Source of the DNA: Streptacidiphilus carbonis
GTDB taxonomy: Bacteria > Actinomycetota > Actinomycetes > Streptomycetales > Streptomycetaceae
Reading direction: 5' to 3'
DNA length: 52,794 nt
NCBI RefSeq assembly: GCF_000787775.1
Contig: NZ_BBPM01000001.1
Location: 1 to 52,794, forward strand
In this document: positions 48,406-52,794 of the stretch, one piece after another
How positions within the stretch are numbered: the stretch's first letter is position 1
Layout of the letters: every line of letters begins with the position of its first letter
Notes under the pieces: model-generated
Told to the model about the DNA's origin: nothing
Databases searched by the model: none
The model's input: the letters and a program-made list of their open reading frames with translations, nothing else
Position numbers and translations under genes: made by a program

Positions 48406-49410
48406 TCAGTTCTGCCAGCCCAGCCGGGGGTCGTGTGGCGCCTGGCCCGTCGGCTCGTCTCGTGGTCGGAGTGTTCCGAGCTCGATGGCTTCCTCGCGGG
48501 GCTCGGGCACGTCCACGATCGTCGGGGGAGGTGGGGCGGCGACACCCGGCTCCGACACGTCTGCGGGATCGGAATCCCTGGCGGACTCCGGACCTTCCGC
48601 CTGGGGCTCATGGGTGTCCTGCTGGAGACGCGCGAGTCTTTCGGCCATGGCATCGGTGCGCCGGCGCAGGTCGCTCACGCGGGCCGCGCGGTCGGGTTTG
48701 GTGACGGCGAGGGGGGTCGCCGGCCTGACCGGGACGCCGTGCTGCCCGGCGGTCGCGACGACGCTCTGTGCCGCCTCCTCCAGGACCGCCAGTGTCGCCA
48801 CGGCGAACAGGCCACCGACCTGGACCTTCTGTTGGCCGAAGAGGCCCCGGTGCACGATCTCGACCGGGACAGCGAACTCGTCGAGGCGCTGGTCGACCGA
48901 GCCGCGCTCCAGCGCTGCCAGCACCACGGTCGCTATCGCCTCGGCGGCCTTGGTGACCACCCACTTGCGACCGGGCACCGGCGGGAGCAGGTCCCGCAGC
49001 CGGTCCACTTCCTGGTCCAGTGCCTGAGTGGTCATGACCTCGAAGGCGTTGCGGGTGCGGATCTCCACGATCTTCTCCCAAGCGATCTCCTCGCCGTCGA
49101 AGCCCATCGCAGCCGGCCCCAGGTGGACACCGCCGAAGCGGTCGAGAAGCCCCAGCGCCCTACGGGCGAGCTGCGGAGTCCTCGGATGACGCCCCAACAG
49201 AACCCCCAGTGACAGCCGCCACGGCTCGGTGACCGGAATCGCCGGCGGCGCGACAGAGGTCAGTGCGGTGTAGGCCCACTGCCCGCGGGCCGCGTTGCGT
49301 GAGCCGCGCAGCACCGCTTCCCTCCCCGCCTGGGCCGCCTGCGCCGCGCGGCCCAGGAGCGACGGCTGTCCGTCCTCGCCGATCGCGGCGGTGTCGTTGT
49401 CCAGGGACAT
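48406..49410 (-). CDS. Uncharacterised actinobacterial protein with PH-like segment
   Basis: The 334-residue product has no signal or membrane span. An N-terminal helical part (PSLLGRAAQAAQAGREAVLRGSRNA) is followed by FGGVHLGPAAMGFDGEEIAWEKIVEIRTRN, with the G-x-D-x-x-x-I-x-W-x-x-I-x-x-I pattern of bacterial PH-like domains. A helical middle (GRKWVVTKAAEAIATVVLAAL, GLFAVATLAVLEEAA) and a Pro/Glu-rich disordered C-terminal 80 residues complete it. I do not recognise a family. Its start (ATG 49408-49410) lies in a gap with no partner genes, so context gives no function. Coding is well supported by regular composition. Confidence 0.6.
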   Translation of the reverse strand: MSLDNDTAAIGEDGQPSLLGRAAQAAQAGREAVLRGSRNAARGQWAYTALTSVAPPAIPVTEPWRLSLGVLLGRHPRTPQLARRALGLLDRFGGVHLGPAAMGFDGEEIAWEKIVEIRTRNAFEVMTTQALDQEVDRLRDLLPPVPGRKWVVTKAAEAIATVVLAALERGSVDQRLDEFAVPVEIVHRGLFGQQKVQVGGLFAVATLAVLEEAAQSVVATAGQHGVPVRPATPLAVTKPDRAARVSDLRRRTDAMAERLARLQQDTHEPQAEGPESARDSDPADVSEPGVAAPPPPTIVDVPEPREEAIELGTLRPRDEPTGQAPHDPRLGWQN

Positions 49411-49851
49411 CAGTCCTCCACGGTGCCTTGTGTCGTCGCGTGTGCTCGGGCCGCGCGCGACAACGCCTGCACGCTGTGTCCGCGTTCAGCCGCGCCCGAG
49501 GAGGCCGCCGACGCGGGCTCCCACCCCAGCCTGCGTACGTCAAACCGCGCGTCCTCAGGTCGTAGAGCCTGATGACCGAGAGCACTTGGGCCGGTTGACC
49601 CGTGCGTCGATCACCTTAACGTCGAAGCGCGACCGGGCGTCCTCGAACGCACCGAGGTGATCACGACTCCGGCAGGGACCCACCTCATCTACCAAGTCGT
49701 CTGCTGACCGCGGGTTCTGGCTTGTGCTCGGCGGCCCCCTTGGTAACGGCGGACCGGACGACGTCGGCTTCGAAAACACCCGTCAAGCCGGCCGTTCCGC
49801 ACCGCCCGGACCCGTCGGCACGGAACGGACACGAAGGGGTTGCCGCCCTGC
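49411..49851. other. Intergenic region with no recognised gene
   Basis: No frame with coding character or recognisable motif was found. It separates the leftward genes 48406 and 49852, so it must hold a promoter for the former; none could be pointed to. Confidence 0.5.
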
Positions 49852-51099
49852 TCACAGTCCCTCGACTGCGGTGACGAGCCGTCGGATTGCTTCGTCGACC
49901 GTTGCGCGGGGGCAGCCCAGGTTCACCCGCATGTAGCCGTGGCCCTCAATGCCGAACTTCCGTCCCCCGTCCAGCCACAGGCGGGCCCGGGTCAGCATGA
50001 ACTTCTCCAGGGACGCGGCGTCCATCCCCAGGCCGCGGCAGTCCATCCACGCCAGGTAGAGCGAGTCGGCGGGCAGCACCTGGATCTTCGACGTGGCGGC
50101 GTTGACCGCTCCGGCGAAGCGGGAGTGGTTGCCGCGCAGGTAGGTGAGCATGTCCTCCAGCCACGGCTCACCATGCGCGTAAGCGGCCTCGGCGGCGACC
50201 ATGCCCAGCACGTTGACCAGGGGGAAGACATTGCGTTCGTACTGGCGTGCCAGTTCGGCGCGCAGTCGGGGGTCGGGGACGAAGACGTTGGCGCTCTGCA
50301 GGCCCGGGAGGTTGAACGTCTTGCTCGGGGATGTGCACGTGATGCTGTTGCGGGCGAAGTCCGCGCTGAGGGAGGCGAACGGGATGTGCTTCCGTTCCGG
50401 GTTGACGACGAGGTCCTGGTGGACCTCGTCCGAGACGACCAGCACGCCGCGTCGGGCGCACATCTCGCCCACGGCCACCAGATCTTCCTCGCTCCACACG
50501 TTTCCGGTCGGGTTGTGCGGGTGGCTGAGGATGAACAGTTTGGTGTCCGGGCGGATGGCCGCCTCGAACACCCGGGCGTCGAAGCGGTAGCCGTTCCCTT
50601 CGCGCACCAGCGGTGCCAGGGCGAGGTGACGGCCGTTGAGGAGTACGTCGTCGTGGAAGTGAGCGTAGACCGGCGGCTGGATCAGTACCGAGTCGCCCGG
50701 GGCGGAGAACGCCTGCACCGCGGTCTTGAGAGTGGTGATGATGCCCGAGGTCTGCAGCACCCACTCGCGCGGCACCTCCCAGCCGAACCGCTTGGCCTGC
50801 CAGCTGGTCACCGCGTCGAGGTAGCTGTCGGTCGCGCCCCCGGGGTACCCGAACACGCCGTGGTCCACGGCCTGGTGGAGCGCGTCGATCACGACCGGGG
50901 GAGCCTTGAAGTCGGTGTCGGCGACCCACATCGGCAGCGGGTCGGCAGCCGCCTCGTCGGCCGTCAGGAACTCGTGGGCGCGAGCCCATTTCATGGAGTT
51001 GGAATGCCTGCGGTCCACCACGGCGTCGAAGATCGACCCAGCCGGGCCCGGTTCGTCGTCCTGCCGGGCCGAACCGCGGGCGTTGTTTTCAGTCGCCAT
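49852..51099 (-). CDS. PatB/MalY-family PLP-dependent beta-C-S lyase (aminotransferase fold)
   Basis: The 415-residue product is a fold-type I PLP enzyme of the MalY/PatB group: FDAVVDRRHSNSMKWARA at the N-terminus (R-x-x-x-x-S-x-K-W), LPMWVADTDFKAPPVVIDAL, VFGYPGGATDSYLDAV, LSHPHNPTGNVWSEEDL, VVSDEVHQDLV and TSPSKTFNLPGLQSANV with the PLP-binding Lys. MalY/PatB enzymes cleave the C-S bond of cystathionine and related amino acids. The sequence gives no substrate detail. It is divergent from the Lrp regulator gene at 51181 with an 81-base gap containing an inverted repeat. Confidence 0.93.
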   Translation of the reverse strand: MATENNARGSARQDDEPGPAGSIFDAVVDRRHSNSMKWARAHEFLTADEAAADPLPMWVADTDFKAPPVVIDALHQAVDHGVFGYPGGATDSYLDAVTSWQAKRFGWEVPREWVLQTSGIITTLKTAVQAFSAPGDSVLIQPPVYAHFHDDVLLNGRHLALAPLVREGNGYRFDARVFEAAIRPDTKLFILSHPHNPTGNVWSEEDLVAVGEMCARRGVLVVSDEVHQDLVVNPERKHIPFASLSADFARNSITCTSPSKTFNLPGLQSANVFVPDPRLRAELARQYERNVFPLVNVLGMVAAEAAYAHGEPWLEDMLTYLRGNHSRFAGAVNAATSKIQVLPADSLYLAWMDCRGLGMDAASLEKFMLTRARLWLDGGRKFGIEGHGYMRVNLGCPRATVDEAIRRLVTAVEGL

Positions 51100-51120
51100 G
51101 GCTGGATGCTAGCCGCATGA

Positions 51121-51150
51121 CGGGGCAAGATGTTCGTGATCTTTGCCCCG
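51121..51150. promoter_or_regulatory. Lrp-type operator between patB-like and lrp-like genes
   Basis: CGGGGCAAGAT (51121-51131) and ATCTTTGCCCCG (51139-51150) form an inverted repeat with a one-base bulge. A third TTTTGCCC element (51173-51180) abuts the Lrp start codon. Multiple half-sites of GGGGCAA match the cooperative binding of Lrp-type regulators. Confidence 0.6.
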
Positions 51151-51180
51151 CCGCGGCATCTGGCCGCTAGAATTTTGCCC

Positions 51181-51666
51181 ATGGACAGCATGGACCGCAA
51201 AATCATTGCCCTCCTCCAGTCGGAAGGGAGGATCACGCTCACGGAGCTGGCCGAGAAGGTCCGACTCAGCGTCTCCCGCTGCCAGCGAAGGGTCCGGGAC
51301 CTGGAGACGGCCGGCGTCATCTGCGGGTACCGCGCCGTCGTCGACGCCCGCGCCCTGGGCTACGGGTTCGAGGTCCTGCTCTTCGCCACCCTCACCAGGC
51401 CCGACGCGGTGACCGAGTTCGACGAGGCCCTCGCCGGTGTCCCGGAGGTCGTCGAGGCCCAGCGGTTGTTCGGTGAACCCGACTACCTGATTCGGGTGGT
51501 CAGTGCCGACCTGCACTCCTACCAGCACCTCTACGAGTCCGTGTTGATCCACCTGCCCGGCGTGCGCGGTCTCAACTCGACCATCGTGATGAAACAGGCC
51601 GTGCATCCCCGGCCCCTGCCGGCCCGCCCGCCCCGCGAACTGCCGTCGCCGACTCCGAGCTTCTGA
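51181..51666 (+). CDS. Lrp/AsnC family transcriptional regulator
   Basis: The 161-residue product has an N-terminal HTH (MDRKIIALLQSEGRITLTELAEKVRLSVSRCQRRVRDLETAGVICGYRAVVDARALG) and a RAM ligand-binding domain (LLFATLTRPDAVTEFDEALAGVPEVVEAQRLFGEPDYLIRVVSADLHSYQHLYESVLIHLPGVRGLNSTIVMKQ). Lrp proteins are octamer-forming amino-acid sensors. The divergent beta-lyase gene is the probable target, with control by a sulfur amino acid (inference). ATG 51181 begins directly after the TTTTGCCC half-site, which suggests autoregulation; the frame is open further upstream but the family starts here. Confidence 0.94.
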   Translation: MDSMDRKIIALLQSEGRITLTELAEKVRLSVSRCQRRVRDLETAGVICGYRAVVDARALGYGFEVLLFATLTRPDAVTEFDEALAGVPEVVEAQRLFGEPDYLIRVVSADLHSYQHLYESVLIHLPGVRGLNSTIVMKQAVHPRPLPARPPRELPSPTPSF

Positions 51667-51989
51667 GCCGCGACCGCCGACGGCGCGGGCCTGCTCGGGC
51701 TGCTCCTCGACAGCAGACGCCACGCTCACCGTCGGCCGGCCCCAGTGATCCCGGCTGACGATCCCCTGCTTGGTTGCGCCTCTGACCTGGCGCTGTGGTG
51801 CGCGGTTCGATGGCTGCGTGATTCCGCGGCGGCCGAGGTGGTGATGGTGCTGCCGGGCCTGGTGGTGCTCGGCGGCAGCCTTGGCAGGGCGGGTGGCGAG
51901 GTCCTGGCCGGGCAGGTCGCGGAACACCTGGCAGGGATCACCCCGGTGCCCACCGAGGTTCGCACCACTGGGGACCCTTCTGATACAGT
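51667..51989. other. Intergenic region with no recognised gene
   Basis: Frames on both strands lack recognisable motifs. A minus-strand stretch rich in His, Gln and Arg near 51800-51900 looks like a chance frame. The TetR operator follows at 51990. Confidence 0.45.
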
Positions 51990-52003
51990 AAACCGATCGG
52001 TTT
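51990..52003. promoter_or_regulatory. Perfect palindromic TetR operator
   Basis: AAACCGATCGGTTT is a 14-base perfect palindrome 49 bases before the TetR start. Its centre CGATCG and position are typical of TetR/AcrR operators, and the preceding GATACAGTA could be a -10. Confidence 0.7.
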
Positions 52004-52052
52004 CCAGTGGCCTGGTGGGAGAGCCTCCCATGGGCATCGGCGAAAGACGGCC

Positions 52053-52586
52053 ATGGGCAGGATCAGTGCGCAGGAGCGACGTGAGAGCGTCATCCGGGCG
52101 GCCGTCGCCGAGTTCGCGCTCAGGGGCTACTACGGGACCACGACCGAGGCGATCGCCAAGCGGGTCGGTGTCACGCAGCCGTACCTGTTCCGGCTCTTTC
52201 CGGGCAAGCGGGCGATCTTCGTGGCGGCTTTGACGCGGAGCATGGAGGACACTCGGCTGGCTTTCGAGCGGGCGGCCGAGGGGGCCGAGGGTAGCGAGCG
52301 GGCCCTGCAGGCCATGGCGCGCGCCTACGCCCGGCTGATGTCGGAGCACCCGGAGACGCTGCTGATGCAGGTGCAGGGACACGTCCACGTAGCGGCCGCC
52401 ACGGCGCGGGGCGATGACCAGTTCGGCGAACTCGTCCGGACCGGCTGGATGCGGCTGTGGGAGACCGTGCGCCTGCCGCTGGGGGCGGATGCCGACAAGG
52501 CCACGGCCTTCCTCGCGCACGGCATGCTGATCAACACCCTGACGGCCATCGGGCTGCCCTCCGACTGCCGGGACGCTCCTGAGTGA
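52053..52586 (+). CDS. TetR/AcrR family transcriptional regulator
   Basis: The 177-residue protein has the TetR HTH: SVIRAAVAEFALRGYYGTTTEAIAKRVGVTQPYLFRLFPGKRAIFVAAL (about 12-60), followed by a helical sensor domain (ARAYARLMSEHPETLLMQVQGHVHVAAATARGDDQFGELVRTGWMRLWETVRLPLG). The ligand is unknown. The Shine-Dalgarno site before ATG 52053 is weak (GAAAGACGG). It probably represses itself and the downstream alpha/beta hydrolase through the palindrome at 51990-52003. Confidence 0.93.
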   Translation: MGRISAQERRESVIRAAVAEFALRGYYGTTTEAIAKRVGVTQPYLFRLFPGKRAIFVAALTRSMEDTRLAFERAAEGAEGSERALQAMARAYARLMSEHPETLLMQVQGHVHVAAATARGDDQFGELVRTGWMRLWETVRLPLGADADKATAFLAHGMLINTLTAIGLPSDCRDAPE

Positions 52587-52676
52587 TCCGCCGCGCCCGC
52601 GGCGACCACCGCGGGCGGCCAGGTGCGGGGATGCGTCGGCCCTCGGGCGTGTGCGGCGGGTGACGGGCGTCAGTGA

Positions 52677-52794
52677 GCCACCAGTCACGCCCTCGTTCCC
52701 CGCTCGGGCCAGGGGGCCCTGCGCTATCTCAAAGCCGGCAGCGGCGCCCCCGTGGTCCTGCTGCACACCGTGCGTACGCAGGCCGAGCACTTCC
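52677..52794 (+). CDS. Alpha/beta hydrolase, N-terminal part (runs off window)
   Basis: The frame from 52677 reads SGQGALRYLKAGSGAPVVLLHTVRTQAEHF, the first two strands and H-T-V-R oxyanion loop of an alpha/beta hydrolase. The upstream in-frame boundary is a TGA (52674-52676) and no ATG, GTG or TTG lies between it and the recognisable part, while a GTG (52673) is in another frame. Either a frameshift separates the start from the body, or the true start is an unusual codon. The remainder lies outside the window. It follows the TetR gene and may be its target. Confidence 0.5.

Noticed and set aside
49555-49779. Small frames in the gap before the PatB-like gene
   Set aside because: No start with a ribosome-binding site, no motif, and mixed composition on both strands.
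1-52794. tRNA genes, CRISPR arrays, integrases, transposases
   Set aside because: No cloverleaf, repeat-spacer array or recombinase motif was seen on either strand.

Overview
The window is high-GC actinomycete DNA, most likely from the Streptomycetales (Streptomyces, Kitasatospora or a close relative). The support is strong G/C at third codon positions, frequent GTG starts, many ATGA or GTGA stop/start overlaps, and small protein families typical of that order: DUF3040, a DUF5133-like protein, a 52-residue hydrophobic stress protein and Hsp20 with a dedicated HTH regulator. I saw no rRNA, tRNA, CRISPR array, prophage or intact insertion sequence. It reads as accessory or chromosome-arm content: many short regulator-plus-enzyme modules, several gene remnants, and one large catabolic locus.

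Layout. 1-6.96 kb: a leftward run of metabolic genes (SnoaL-like protein, enoyl-CoA hydratase, methyltransferase, degenerate response regulator, SDR fragment, LtrA-type membrane protein, alpha/beta hydrolase, SDR) divergent from a TetR gene, with a duplicated control region between them. 7.2-15.7 kb: stress genes (two STAS proteins, Hsp20 and its regulator, hemerythrin, small membrane proteins), three of which carry the same SigB-like promoter pattern. Inside this stretch lies a HemK2-like methyltransferase / CDGSH / heme-oxygenase-like diiron oxidase / dimethylargininase group. 15.8-26.1 kb: a dehydrogenase remnant, a GlxA-type regulator with a divergent oxidoreductase, an M20 peptidase remnant, oleate hydratase, a class F sortase with a Ser-rich lipoprotein, a phosphotransferase, and a secreted clan GH-A hydrolase with an LASTG wall-sorting signal.

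26.2-37.7 kb is a coherent sugar-catabolic locus. The leftward operon holds a solute-binding lipoprotein, two CUT1 permeases, a 647-residue protein of unknown function, an amidohydrolase of the fuconolactonase type and an L-rhamnose mutarotase. A divergent FadR-type regulator is followed by a zinc dehydrogenase, a KduD-like dehydrogenase and an aldo/keto reductase. Together they would import, epimerise, oxidise and open a deoxy-hexose or uronic-acid sugar released outside the cell. The sugar dehydratase, the final cleavage enzyme and the transporter ATPase are not in the window.

37.8-52.8 kb: an ABC-2 exporter with an unusual extra C-terminal domain, a secreted phosphoesterase with two PKD domains and an FN3 domain, a MarR regulator downstream of a deazaflavin-reductase/hemerythrin fusion gene, a metal-export locus (SmtB-type sensor, P1B-4 ATPase, 2Fe-2S-like protein), an uncharacterised protein, a PatB/MalY beta-lyase divergent from an Lrp regulator, a second TetR gene with a perfect palindromic operator, and the edge of an alpha/beta hydrolase.

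The most unusual items are the 647-residue unknown protein inside the sugar operon, the F420-reductase/hemerythrin fusion, the diiron oxidase/dimethylargininase pair, the shared SigB-like promoters, and four regulator or enzyme genes whose signature catalytic residues have been replaced. All function calls are by reading sequence motifs and recalled family features; no search was run.
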